Under the pieces are notes generated by a model. It was not told the DNA's origin and searched no databases. It saw only the letters and a program-made list of their open reading frames with translations. From Nocardia colli (lineage in GTDB: Bacteria; Actinomycetota; Actinomycetes; Mycobacteriales; Mycobacteriaceae): 64,000 nt of DNA. The DNA lies in NCBI RefSeq assembly GCF_008704205.1, contig NZ_VXLC01000003.1, forward strand, positions 744,001 to 808,000, given 5' to 3'. The position numbers and the translations under genes were made by a program. Below are positions 43,053 to 51,962 of the stretch, piece after piece (position 1 is the stretch's first letter; each line of letters starts with the position of its first letter).

Positions 43053-44399
43053 ATGACCGTGACCATCACCGAGGCCAACCGCGATGTGCTGCTGGACATC
43101 TCGGGCGTCGGCAAGCGATTCACCGGCGCGGCCGGCGACGAGCTGCGGGTGCTCGACGGCATCGATCTACAGCTGCGCAGCGGCGAGATCGTCGCGCTGC
43201 TCGGCCGTTCCGGCTCCGGCAAGTCCACCCTGCTGCGCATCATCGCCGGGCTGATCGCGCCGTCCGACGGCGAGGTCACCTACCGCGGTACCCCGCTCAA
43301 CGGCAGCAATCCCGGTGCGGCACTGGTGTTCCAGTCGTTCGCGCTGATGCCCTGGCTGACCGTGCAGGACAATGTCGAGCTCGGGCTCGCCGCGCGCAAC
43401 GTGCCGCCGGCCGAGCGGAAGCAGCGCGCGCTCGCCGCCATCGACATGATCGGGCTCGACGGGTTCGAATCCGCCTATCCCAAGGAGCTTTCCGGCGGCA
43501 TGCGCCAGCGGGTCGGGTTCGCGCGCGCCCTGGTGCTGGAGCCGGATCTGCTGCTGATGGACGAGCCGTTCTCCGCGCTCGACGTGCTCACCGCGGAGAA
43601 CCTGCGCACCGAACTCGTGAACCTGTGGGCGACCGACGGTTTCCCCACCAAGGCGATCTGCGTCGTCACGCACAACATCGAGGAGGCCGTGCAGCTGGCC
43701 GACCGGGTGCTCGTGCTCGGCTCGAACCCTGGCCGCATCATCGCCGAAATCCATGTGTCCCAAGCACGTCCGCGGGACCGGCGCGCACCATGGTTCGAGG
43801 CCATGGTCGACCAGATCTACGGACTGCTCACCGGACGCGACGACGAACCCGTCGTCATCGAACCGGACAAAGCAACTCCCACCGCCCAGCCGCTGCCCGA
43901 CGCCTCCGTCGGCGGCCTGGCCGGTCTCGTCGAACTCGTCTACGCAACCGACGGCCGCGCCGACCTCCCCGACATCGCCGACGAACTCAACTTCGAGATC
44001 GACGACCTGCTCCCCCTCGTCGACGCCGCCGAAATGCTCGGCTTCATCACCGTCGAAGACGGCGACGTCCTGCTCACCGACATCGGCATCCGCTTCACCA
44101 CCGCCGACATCCAGGAAAGCAAGCGCATCTTCGCCGAACAAGCCCGCCACCGCGCACCTTTGGTCCGCACCATCTGCAAGGGCCTCACCGGCAGCTCCGA
44201 CGGCAGCCTCCGCGCCGGCTTCTTCCTGGACCTCCTCCGCCGCGGCTTCGGCCCCGAAGACGCCCGCCGCCAACTCGACATCGCCATCGACTGGGGCCGC
44301 TACGCCGAGCTGTACGACTACGACACCGACTCCGACAAAATCACCGCCGACCCAGCCGCCCAGGTCTTCGACGGTGTCCGGGGAAAGTGGACGGCCTAG
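43053..44399 (+). CDS. ABC transporter ATPase with C-terminal AAA-associated domain
   Basis: The 448-aa product has an N-terminal ABC ATPase: Walker [11 protein letters not shown]-loop [10 protein letters not shown], signature LSGGMRQR, Walker [13 protein letters not shown] and the H-loop VVTHN. After residue 245 comes an AAA-associated C-terminal domain of the nitrate/sulfonate class ([43 protein letters not shown]), probably a regulatory sensor. It follows the fused permease by 40 bp and completes the transporter. Confidence 0.92.
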   Translation: MTVTITEANRDVLLDISGVGKRFTGAAGDELRVLDGIDLQLRSGEIVALLGRSGSGKSTLLRIIAGLIAPSDGEVTYRGTPLNGSNPGAALVFQSFALMPWLTVQDNVELGLAARNVPPAERKQRALAAIDMIGLDGFESAYPKELSGGMRQRVGFARALVLEPDLLLMDEPFSALDVLTAENLRTELVNLWATDGFPTKAICVVTHNIEEAVQLADRVLVLGSNPGRIIAEIHVSQARPRDRRAPWFEAMVDQIYGLLTGRDDEPVVIEPDKATPTAQPLPDASVGGLAGLVELVYATDGRADLPDIADELNFEIDDLLPLVDAAEMLGFITVEDGDVLLTDIGIRFTTADIQESKRIFAEQARHRAPLVRTICKGLTGSSDGSLRAGFFLDLLRRGFGPEDARRQLDIAIDWGRYAELYDYDTDSDKITADPAAQVFDGVRGKWTA

Positions 44400-44407
44400 G
44401 CGCGCTG

Positions 44408-44446
44408 AAGCGGGGTCGATTACCTCGGAGGTAATCGACCCCGCTT
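44408..44446 (+). terminator. Strong terminator hairpin after the ABC operon
   Basis: The arms AAGCGGGGTCGATTACCTC and GAGGTAATCGACCCCGCTT are perfectly complementary over 19 bases with one base between them; a practical hairpin would leave a short CGG-type loop. It is followed by a short T-rich stretch (TTTACCTTTC). It starts nine bases after the ATPase stop. Confidence 0.85.
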
Positions 44447-44469
44447 TACCTTTCGGGAACTCTTCAATC

Positions 44470-44865
44470 ATGGCTACGAACATCGCGCCACCTCCTCGTC
44501 TCCCACTCGCCGGCCCACTACGCGGCCTGGCCATCGGCCGAATCGTCTTGGGCACAGCAGCAATCGCCGTACCGCGCACCCTGATCACCACATTCGGCAT
44601 CCACCCCACCCCCGAACTCACCTACATGACACGCATCTTCGGCGCGCGGGCGATCGCCCTCGGCCTCGGCTACCTCACCGCCCCGATCCCCGAACGCCCC
44701 CGCTGGCAACGCCTCGCCCTGATGGTCGACATCATCGACACCGCCCACGGAACCGCCCACGTCGCCCGAGGCGACATCCCCCGCCCCACCGCCCTCGCCG
44801 CAGCCACCTTTACCGGCACCTACATGACGATCGGCGCAGCCCGCCTCGCCCGCGACCTACAGTGA
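44470..44865 (+). CDS. Small membrane protein (DUF4267-like)
   Basis: The 131-aa product has about three to four hydrophobic segments (LAIGRIVLGTAAIAVP, MTRIFGARAIALGLGYL, FTGTYMTIGAARLA) and the pattern ARAIALGLGYL..DIIDTAHGTAHVARGDIPR, resembling DUF4267 proteins. No Shine-Dalgarno sequence is visible before the ATG. It lies just after the terminator and so is a separate unit. Confidence 0.65.
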   Translation: MATNIAPPPRLPLAGPLRGLAIGRIVLGTAAIAVPRTLITTFGIHPTPELTYMTRIFGARAIALGLGYLTAPIPERPRWQRLALMVDIIDTAHGTAHVARGDIPRPTALAAATFTGTYMTIGAARLARDLQ

Positions 44866-44920
44866 CCTGGCCGCTCGCGCGGTGCGAACCGGGCGAGCGG
44901 CACTCTTACCCACCACAAGG

Positions 44921-47332
44921 TCATGGCGATCTCTGCGCATCGCGTTTCGAACGCCACTGCGCGAGTTCCTTTCGGCTGGCCTTGCTATCCTGATCCTCCG
45001 GGCCCAGCACCCGCTCCCGATCGGCCAGCACCTCCGCGAAATCTGCCACCGCTCCCGCCAGATCGCCTGACTCACCGAGACATACCGCAAGGTTGTGACG
45101 GGTCCTGAGCGTGCCAGGATGGTCCGGACCGAGAATCTCGAGCTGGATATCGAGCAGTCGCGCGTATTCGGCGAACGCACCACGCGGATCGCCACTTTCC
45201 GCTCGCCGGGTCGCGAGATACTCTCTCGCCTGCAGCGCGTCCGGGTGATCCGAGCCGACGGCCGCCACGATCGACGGCAACCATGCCGACCATAAATCAC
45301 GATTGTCGGCGGTGCGCGGCGTCTCGAGAGCAGCGATGAAGGCCAACGCCCGCCCGCTGTCCCCGCATGCCAAATAGTGGCGCGGTGTCGACCCGCGTGC
45401 GTACTCCGCCGCTGCCGTGCTGGTATGCCGGAGCGTGGCCGAGATGATCGCTCGGTGTGCGTCTTCGATGTCGACGTCCAGCCAGGCGAACGCCGATGTC
45501 AGCTCCGGTAGCAGCGAGTTGTGAGCGATGCCGAGGGACTCCTGCGCGGTGCCGGGCCGGCTGCGTGTGATCAAACTGCCCAAACTTACCGTGACGTCGC
45601 GAATTCGGACCGCACTCAGGTCTTCACGAAACGACGACATCGCGTCATCGAGCAGCTCGACGGGTAGCACCGGGCCCGCACCGGCCGCGACGAGGATCGC
45701 GAGCAAGGGACCTATCGCAGCCGCGATATCGGATGTCGTAGTGTAGATGGCAGTCTGAATACGTTCGGCGACAATGGTTTCGAGATCTCCGGTGACCACC
45801 GTCGGACGTCCGATCACAATCGGATTCACTTCACCTTGCAACCGGGCCAACAGCCAGCCGCCCGCCGCAATGTTGAGTTCTTCGTCGGGCTCCTCATCCC
45901 AATCCCCATCCGGTGCAGGTCCTTCGGGCGCGGGTGCCGGGCCGTAAGGAAGGAGATCGCGCCAACCGGCCTGAACCAGCGCGTCAATGTCCGCGGCGGT
46001 CGGCTGAGGCAGCTCGATTCGATACATATGGGCGAGGTCAGGGTTGTGATCGGTATCGGACCCTCGGCGGATGCCGGCAATCACCCGGACATGTCGTAGA
46101 TCGTCACGACGAGTGAGCTCGGCGACCCCCGCCACCAACAGCTTTCGACTGCCCGCCTCTGGCTGGTCCAGGCCGTCCAGCAGAAGAGTGATTCGAATGC
46201 CAGGCCTTGCGACCTCAGCCAGCGGTTGCCGGATACAGATATCGAAGACATCGAATCCCGCAGCGTCGGCACGCCTTCGGGCGAGGCGACATGCCTCTGC
46301 GTATCCCGGCACGCGCTCGGCAAGTTGTTCGGACAGCTCCTCGGCCACCGACTCCAAGGAGCTGCTCACGGTGAGAAACACCGCAGCGGTGACATACTCG
46401 GACGCGATGGGCAGACCGTCGACTACGCTCGGGCGAATCAGCGTTGCCATCAGAGTCGACTTGCCGCATCCCGCAGGACCGACGACCGCCCGCAGCCGCT
46501 GTCCACTGGCATCGATCACATCGGCAAGGCAGACTCGCATCGTGTCGGTCAGCAACAATCGACGCGTCAGCTGATCAACATGGCCGGCCGCAGGACGACC
46601 GGTGAGTGCATCCCTTCGCCGAGCTACGTTGGGTACCAGCCACAGCCCGGCATCACCGCCCGAACTCGCCGACACCGTGCCCGCCGTGAAGGACAGATGC
46701 AACGGCTGCTGCAGAAGGCAATCGCGAGCAATCGGGTCGACCAGGTCATATGGCAGCAGATTCTCGCCACGCAACGGCAATCCGGAGCCGAATGTGGACA
46801 GTATTGTGCGGGTGAAACATCCAGCGTACGCAGGCCCGTCACCTGCGGCAACGAGCAGCTCCATCCGTCCCGCCGAGTGCGCGAGCGGGCCGGTCCACCG
46901 GTGCGCGGCACCACGCACTCCCTGTTCGGTCTCGCACGCATCCACCAGGACGATCAGCCCGTCCAACGCCGAGGTTTCGAGCCGCTCCCTGATCCCCTGT
47001 ACGAGGTGAAACGCGTTGTCCGACCGCGGCGGCAACGGCGAATCGTTGGCCATCAAATAGAAATCACCCGAATTGGTTGCGGTCCCGTGACCAATGAACG
47101 CGACCAACAACGTGGCCCGCTGCTCCGCGGCACTCGCAAACGCCTCGTTGATAGCCGCAACTAGTTGGGCGGCAGTAGGATCGAGCACTGGTCTGTCGAT
47201 CCGCGTCGCCGACTCCCATCCGCCAGCCTCGCGCAATCCCGCATACAGATCACCAGCGAGTGAATCGGTGAACCCGAGCGCTCCCAGCGCCGCACACTCC
47301 GACCCCACCACCAGCGCGAGCCGTCCTCCCAT
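44921..47332 (-). CDS. Caspase-like protease - STAND NTPase - short TPR protein (NLR-like)
   Basis: The 803-aa product has three parts. Residues 1-230 form a caspase-like (peptidase C14) fold with the His/Cys dyad H82 (LLVAFIGHGT) and C133 (LIVLVDACETEQG). Residues 275-600 are a STAND/NACHT-like NTPase with Walker A GPAGCGKST (285-293) and Walker B ITLLLDGLDQ (381-390). The C-terminus has about 2.5 TPR units of the NB-ARC type (LGPDHPGTLRTRHNLAVCLGESGDLAGAV). This is the layout of NLR-type immune or programmed-death proteins. It is the downstream member of a tandem pair, 48 bp after its larger paralogue. The ATG at 47332 has no Shine-Dalgarno sequence; a -10 lies six bases upstream. Confidence 0.87.
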   Translation of the reverse strand: MGGRLALVVGSECAALGALGFTDSLAGDLYAGLREAGGWESATRIDRPVLDPTAAQLVAAINEAFASAAEQRATLLVAFIGHGTATNSGDFYLMANDSPLPPRSDNAFHLVQGIRERLETSALDGLIVLVDACETEQGVRGAAHRWTGPLAHSAGRMELLVAAGDGPAYAGCFTRTILSTFGSGLPLRGENLLPYDLVDPIARDCLLQQPLHLSFTAGTVSASSGGDAGLWLVPNVARRRDALTGRPAAGHVDQLTRRLLLTDTMRVCLADVIDASGQRLRAVVGPAGCGKSTLMATLIRPSVVDGLPIASEYVTAAVFLTVSSSLESVAEELSEQLAERVPGYAEACRLARRRADAAGFDVFDICIRQPLAEVARPGIRITLLLDGLDQPEAGSRKLLVAGVAELTRRDDLRHVRVIAGIRRGSDTDHNPDLAHMYRIELPQPTAADIDALVQAGWRDLLPYGPAPAPEGPAPDGDWDEEPDEELNIAAGGWLLARLQGEVNPIVIGRPTVVTGDLETIVAERIQTAIYTTTSDIAAAIGPLLAILVAAGAGPVLPVELLDDAMSSFREDLSAVRIRDVTVSLGSLITRSRPGTAQESLGIAHNSLLPELTSAFAWLDVDIEDAHRAIISATLRHTSTAAAEYARGSTPRHYLACGDSGRALAFIAALETPRTADNRDLWSAWLPSIVAAVGSDHPDALQAREYLATRRAESGDPRGAFAEYARLLDIQLEILGPDHPGTLRTRHNLAVCLGESGDLAGAVADFAEVLADRERVLGPEDQDSKASRKELAQWRSKRDAQRSP

Positions 47333-47338
47333 GCAAAC

Positions 47339-47344
47339 AAGATA
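47339..47344 (-). promoter_or_regulatory. Putative leaderless -10 element of the smaller caspase-STAND gene
   Basis: On the minus strand TATCTT ends six bases before the ATG at 47332, inside the stretch GGGTATCTTGTTTGC. The upstream paralogue has GGGTATGTTGCTTGC at exactly the same place. Confidence 0.6.
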
Positions 47345-47380
47345 CCCGCGTGCCCTCATGACGAGCCTGCGCGCAAATAC

Positions 47381-50300
47381 CTACTTGACCAGTTGGGCTC
47401 GCCAGTGGGCGAGGGTGGATTGGGTGCGGATGGTGGCGGAGTGGGTGGGGCCCAGGGCTCGGAGTTCGGCTACGAGGAGGACTTCGAGGTCGGCTATGGC
47501 TCGGGGGAGGTCGCCGTTTTCGGCTTGGCGGGATGCCAGGTCGTTGCGGGTGGCGAAGGTGTCGGGGTGGTCGGGGCCGAGGACGCGGAGGCGGTCGGCG
47601 AGGAGCTGCTCGAGTTCGGCGATGGCGTCGGGGAGGTTGCCGGTGTCGGCGTGGTAGTCGGCGAGGGTGCTTCTGGTGGTGAGGGTGTCGGGGTGGTCGG
47701 GGCCGAGCACGCGGAGGCGGTCGGTGAGCAGGTGGGTGAATTCGGTTGCGGCGCCGGAGAGGTCGCCGCTGCGGGCGCGGAAGGCGGCGAGGCTGTTGCG
47801 GGCGGCGAGGGTGGCGGGGTGGTCGGGGCCGAAGATGCGCAGGTTGTCGGCGAGGAGCTGCTCGAATTCGGTTCTGGCGCTGGTGACGTCGCCGTTTGCG
47901 CCGTGCCAGTAGGCAAGGCTGTTGCGGGTGCGCAGGGTCTGCGGGTCGTCTTCGCCGAGGACGCGGGCGCGGTCCAGGCGTAGTTGTTCGAAATCGGCGA
48001 TGGCGCCGGGCAGGTCGCCGAGGTCGGCGCGGTTGGAGGCCAAATCGTTTCGGGTGCGCAGGGTGTCGGGGGCGTCGGGTCCGAGGAGGCGGCGCTGGTC
48101 GGCGAACAGGCGCTTGTAATCCGCTCGGGCACCGATGTAGTCGCCGCACCGGGCTCGGTAGGTCGCCAGATTCGTACGTGTGCCAAGGGTTTTCGGATGA
48201 TCGGGGCCGAGCACTCGAAGCCGGTCGGCGAGCAGCAGTTCGAAGGCCGAGATCGCGCCGACCAGGTCACCGCTTTCGGCGCGGTGGTAGGCCTCGCGGC
48301 TACGCGTGGTCAACGTATCGGGATGGTCGGGGCCGAGGGTCTCGACGAAGGCGGGCAACCAGGCCGCCCAAAGGTCGCGGTTGTCCGCGGATCTCGTGGT
48401 CTGCAACAGTTCCAGGAAGTGCAGGGCACTGGCCGAATCCCGATAGGCGAGGCAGTGACGCACGGCCGATCCGCGTGCGTAGTCAGCTGCACGATCACTC
48501 GGACTCTGCTTGATCGCGGTCACGATCGCCCGATGCGCGTCTTCGAGTTCCACACCGAGCTTCTGGCATTCGGCGCGCAGACCGGGCAGCAGCGCGCCGT
48601 GCGTCACGCCGAGCGACTCGCGGGGCGTGCCGGGCCGGCTCCGAGTAACCAGCGCACCCAAAGCCACTGTCACGTCCCGGATTCGGGCGATGTGCAAGTC
48701 GAACCCGCGGGCCGTCAACGCGGCATCGAGCAGCTCGATCGGCAGCACCGGACCGACCCCGGCGGCCACCATGATGCTGAGGAATGTGCCCGTCGCACAG
48801 TCCGTTTCGGCATACATCCCGCGCGAGGCCGCGTCGACCCGGAGCGCGACGATCCGGTCGAGTCCGATCCCCTCCGCGACGGCCCCGTCGGTGATACTCG
48901 ACGCCACCTCGAGCAGCATCTTGGCCAGCAGCCACCCACCGGAGACGACGTGGGATCCCTCTACGTCCGTGGGTGTTTGACTCAGCAGCGACTGGATCCA
49001 GTTCACCCAATCCGCCGGGTCCGACGGCGCACCGCTACCCCGCGCGGATCCGACCGCGGTGGCGATGTCGTCGGCGGCCGGCTCGCCCACCTCGATCCGG
49101 TACATGTGGGCCAGCGCGGGCGCGTTCTCGACGCCCGTACCGTCCCGGATACCGATGATTACCCGCACGTGCCGCAGATCATCACGCCTGGTCAGGTCGG
49201 CAATCGCGGAGACGAGTAACCGCCGCGTGCCTTCCGGCGGCTGGTTCAGTCCGTCCAGCACGAGCGTCACCCGGCGCCCCGAGGTGGACAACCGCGCCAG
49301 CGGATGCCGCACCGACAGGTCGAAGATGTCGAACTCGTCTCGGGCCCGGTGCGCGTGCACCGCCTGCGCCGCCTCGGCGAAACCCGGCAGTCGCGCGCTC
49401 AACTGCGCGGCCAGCTCGGCCGCGACTGCCTCGATCGAGCTGGCAGCGGTGAGAAACACTGCGGCGGTGATGTATTCGGGGGTCACCGCCAGCCCCTCCA
49501 CCAGACTCGGCCGGATCAGCATCGCCAGCAGAGTCGACTTACCCGCACCCGCAGGCCCGATCACCACCCGCAGCCGATTACTGCCCGCATCCACGATCGC
49601 GTCGAGATGCTCACGCACATCCGGTGTCACCAGCAGTCCGCGCGTCAGCTGATCGACGAATCCCGCTGCCGAGCGCCCACTTACGGCGTCGCGGTGCCGC
49701 GCGGTATTCGGCACCAGCCAGAGCCCGGGATCGGCGCCGTGCGCCACCGACACCGCACCCGAGGTGAACGAAAGATATTGCGGCTGTTGGTGAACGCACT
49801 CCCCGGCGATCGGATCGACCAGATCCGCGGGCAGCAGATTCTCCCCGCGCAGCGGCAGCCCGCCGTCGAAGGTGGACAGCAGGGTCCGGGTGAAGCACCC
49901 GGAAAACGCCGGCCCCTCCCCCGCCGCGACCAGCATCTCCATCCGCCCCGCCGACTGCGCGAGCAGATCGGTCCACCGCCGCGCCGCGCCGATCACCCCC
50001 TGCCCGGTCTCGCAGGCGTCCACCAGCACCACCAAACCGTCGACGGCCGACTGGTTCAGCCGCTCCCTGATCTCCTGGGTGAGATGAAACGCGTTGTGCG
50101 AGTTCGGCACTGCGGGCGAGTCGTGTCCGAGCAGATAGAAGTCCTCGGCACTGGTCGCGACCCCGTGCCCGATGAACGCCAGCAGCAACGTCGCCTGCCG
50201 CTGCCCTGCCGCCTCGAATGCCGCGTCCACCGCCGTGACCAGCTGCGCCGCAGTCGGATTCAGCACCGGACCGTCGTCCTCGGTCGCGGACCTCCACCCG

Positions 50301-50410
50301 CCCGCCTCGGTCAAACTCCCGTACAACCCCGTCGCGAGTTCGCCGGTGAACCCCAGTTCCCCCAGCGCCACACACTCGGACCCGACAACCAATGCGAGTC
50401 GTCCTCCCAT
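47381..50410 (-). CDS. Caspase-like protease - STAND NTPase - long TPR protein (NLR-like)
   Basis: The 1009-aa product is collinear with its downstream paralogue: caspase dyad H82 (LLLAFIGHGV) and C133 (LVVLVDACETGQG), Walker A GPAGAGKST (285-293), and Walker B RVTLVLDGLNQ. From about residue 690 it carries roughly 7.5 consecutive 42-residue TPR units, each starting LGPDHPxTL, against 2.5 in the paralogue. In STAND proteins the repeats usually sense a trigger, the NTPase oligomerises, and the effector (here a protease) fires. An anti-phage or regulated-death role is likely by analogy. It starts at 50410 with no Shine-Dalgarno sequence and appears leaderless. Confidence 0.88.
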   Translation of the reverse strand: MGGRLALVVGSECVALGELGFTGELATGLYGSLTEAGGWRSATEDDGPVLNPTAAQLVTAVDAAFEAAGQRQATLLLAFIGHGVATSAEDFYLLGHDSPAVPNSHNAFHLTQEIRERLNQSAVDGLVVLVDACETGQGVIGAARRWTDLLAQSAGRMEMLVAAGEGPAFSGCFTRTLLSTFDGGLPLRGENLLPADLVDPIAGECVHQQPQYLSFTSGAVSVAHGADPGLWLVPNTARHRDAVSGRSAAGFVDQLTRGLLVTPDVREHLDAIVDAGSNRLRVVIGPAGAGKSTLLAMLIRPSLVEGLAVTPEYITAAVFLTAASSIEAVAAELAAQLSARLPGFAEAAQAVHAHRARDEFDIFDLSVRHPLARLSTSGRRVTLVLDGLNQPPEGTRRLLVSAIADLTRRDDLRHVRVIIGIRDGTGVENAPALAHMYRIEVGEPAADDIATAVGSARGSGAPSDPADWVNWIQSLLSQTPTDVEGSHVVSGGWLLAKMLLEVASSITDGAVAEGIGLDRIVALRVDAASRGMYAETDCATGTFLSIMVAAGVGPVLPIELLDAALTARGFDLHIARIRDVTVALGALVTRSRPGTPRESLGVTHGALLPGLRAECQKLGVELEDAHRAIVTAIKQSPSDRAADYARGSAVRHCLAYRDSASALHFLELLQTTRSADNRDLWAAWLPAFVETLGPDHPDTLTTRSREAYHRAESGDLVGAISAFELLLADRLRVLGPDHPKTLGTRTNLATYRARCGDYIGARADYKRLFADQRRLLGPDAPDTLRTRNDLASNRADLGDLPGAIADFEQLRLDRARVLGEDDPQTLRTRNSLAYWHGANGDVTSARTEFEQLLADNLRIFGPDHPATLAARNSLAAFRARSGDLSGAATEFTHLLTDRLRVLGPDHPDTLTTRSTLADYHADTGNLPDAIAELEQLLADRLRVLGPDHPDTFATRNDLASRQAENGDLPRAIADLEVLLVAELRALGPTHSATIRTQSTLAHWRAQLVK
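47400..48350 (-). repeat. Coding tandem repeat, 126-bp TPR units
   Basis: The 3' third of the larger caspase-STAND gene consists of about seven units of 126 bp, each encoding a 42-residue TPR with LGPDHPxT(L/F). Adjacent units are also similar in DNA sequence (recurrent GGTCGGGGCCGA on the plus strand), so unit gain or loss by recombination is easy to imagine. Confidence 0.8.
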
Positions 50411-50416
50411 GCAAGC

Positions 50417-50422
50417 AACATA
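50417..50422 (-). promoter_or_regulatory. Putative leaderless -10 element of the larger caspase-STAND gene
   Basis: On the minus strand TATGTT ends six bases before the ATG at 50410. The flanking CGCGGGTATGTTGCTTGC nearly equals the sequence before the paralogue's ATG at 47332. Confidence 0.6.
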
Positions 50423-50577
50423 CCCGCGTGCTATGCCAGCAGATCACACACCCGCAACCTGGCCGTTCCGGCTTACCAACGATTGCGTCACCTTCGCCGA
50501 CGCCATTTCGATATCGAATGGTGCTGTGCGAGACGTAGTGTGGCGGGCCTGGACACGAGCGAAAGGAAATCCGCGCC

Positions 50578-50808
50578 ATGAGCGACCCCGTGGTCGGTTT
50601 GACCGGTACGCTCACATCGCCGATCCGAGGAGCGGGGATGCTCGGGGAGGTCCTGGTGGCAATTCGAGGGGGGACGGAGCTGTACATCGCACGTGCCGTC
50701 GAAGCGATTCCGGCAGGGACAACAGTGCTGGTCATCGGCGTCAATCCGGGGCGCATCGTCGACGTGGTGCCCTGGATCCCGCCGCCGACTCCGGCCGAGA
50801 CCATCTGA
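50578..50808 (+). CDS. NfeD-like OB-fold small protein
   Basis: The 76-aa product resembles the C-terminal OB domain of NfeD proteins: GLTGTLTSPIRGAGMLGEVLVAIRGGTELYIARAVEAIPAGTTVLVIGVNPGRIVDVVPW. AAAGGA precedes the ATG at 50578. It lies 20 bp upstream of the flotillin-like gene, the usual NfeD-flotillin pairing, so it probably works with it at membrane microdomains. It is divergent from the caspase-STAND pair. Confidence 0.75.
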   Translation: MSDPVVGLTGTLTSPIRGAGMLGEVLVAIRGGTELYIARAVEAIPAGTTVLVIGVNPGRIVDVVPWIPPPTPAETI

Positions 50809-50827
50809 AACAGTAAGGGAGACAACC

Positions 50828-51928
50828 GTGCTGGGTTATCACGTACCCGACCCGGACGAGGCGATGCTGATCAGCGGCGCCAAGAGCAAGGACAACGCGC
50901 CGTTCAAGGTGGTGATCGGCCGCGGCAGCTGGGTGGTCCCGCTGTTCCGCAAGGTCAGCTACCTGTCGCTGGCCATGTTCGAGGCCGAGATCAAGGAGCG
51001 CTGCGTCACCAAGCAGGCCATTCAGCTCGAGGTCCGCGCGGTGATCGCGTTCAAGGTCGCCAACGACACCACCTCGATCGTCAATGCCGCGCAACGCTTC
51101 CTGTCCGAGCAGGAACGGGAGATGTCGGTGCTCACCGGCCGCATCTTCTCCGGTCATCTGCGCTCGATCGTCGGCTCGATGACGGTCGAGGAGATCATCC
51201 GGGAGCGCCAGAAGCTGGCCGACGAGGTGCTGGTCGCCTCGAAGGTGGAGATGGGCAATATCGGGCTCTGGGTGGATTCCTTCCAGATCCAGTCCATCGA
51301 CGACGGCAACCTCGGCTACATCCAGGCGCTCGCCGCGCCGCACAACGCGTCCGTGCAGCGCGACGCGCAGATCGCCCAATCGCAAGCGGCGCAGCTGTCC
51401 GCACAGGCCGAGCAGGAATCGCTGCGCAGGCAGGCGGAGTATCAGCGGGAGACCGCGATCCTGCGCGCGCAGTATCAGCGCGACATCGATAAGGCGAATG
51501 CCGAAGCGGCACAGGCGGGTCCGCTCGCCGAGGCGATGGCCTTGCAGGAGGTGCTCACCGCGCAGGCCGAGCAGGCCCGCAAGACCGCGGAGCTGCGCGA
51601 GCAGCAGTTGCAGACCGAAGTGGTGAAACCTGCTCAGGCAGAAGCGGAACGGGTGCGCATCCTGGCCGAGGCGGAGGCCGACCGGACCCGGATCCAGGCC
51701 GCCGCGGCCGCGTCGAACAACCGGATCGCGTTGGACCAGTTGTTGATCGAACAACTTCCGGAAATCGTCAAGCAGGCCTCGAACGGCCTGGCGGGCGCGA
51801 ATCTGACCGTGCTCAACGGGCCGGACGGAGTGAGCGAACTCGTCAACGGAATGGTCGGTCAGGGACTCACCGTTTTCAATTCACTGCAAAAGGCGCTTTC
51901 GTCCAACGACAACGATAACGCGGGCTAA
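50828..51928 (+). CDS. Flotillin-like SPFH-domain protein
   Basis: The 366-aa product has an N-terminal SPFH/PHB domain (VVIGRGSWVVPLFRKVSYLSLAMFEAEIKERCVTKQAIQLEVRAVIAFKV), SIVGSMTVEEIIRERQKLADEV, and a long Ala/Glu/Gln-rich coiled coil (about residues 175-310). It lacks an obvious N-terminal membrane hairpin, so it may bind membranes peripherally or through the NfeD partner. Flotillins organise lipid domains and membrane fluidity. The GTG at 50828 follows GGGAG by six bases. Confidence 0.9.
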   Translation: MLGYHVPDPDEAMLISGAKSKDNAPFKVVIGRGSWVVPLFRKVSYLSLAMFEAEIKERCVTKQAIQLEVRAVIAFKVANDTTSIVNAAQRFLSEQEREMSVLTGRIFSGHLRSIVGSMTVEEIIRERQKLADEVLVASKVEMGNIGLWVDSFQIQSIDDGNLGYIQALAAPHNASVQRDAQIAQSQAAQLSAQAEQESLRRQAEYQRETAILRAQYQRDIDKANAEAAQAGPLAEAMALQEVLTAQAEQARKTAELREQQLQTEVVKPAQAEAERVRILAEAEADRTRIQAAAAASNNRIALDQLLIEQLPEIVKQASNGLAGANLTVLNGPDGVSELVNGMVGQGLTVFNSLQKALSSNDNDNAG

Positions 51929-51962
51929 GGTGACCGGGTAGTGACGGCGCGGCGAGGAGCGG

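Noticed and set aside
47393..47983. Plus-strand Gly/Val/Glu-rich frame across the TPR region
   Set aside because: It is the periodic antisense reading of the 126-bp TPR repeats. The minus frame encodes well-formed TPRs.
47400..48350. Possible CRISPR-like or satellite repeat array
   Set aside because: Units are 126 bp, contiguous without spacers and in frame, encoding TPR motifs of a long protein.
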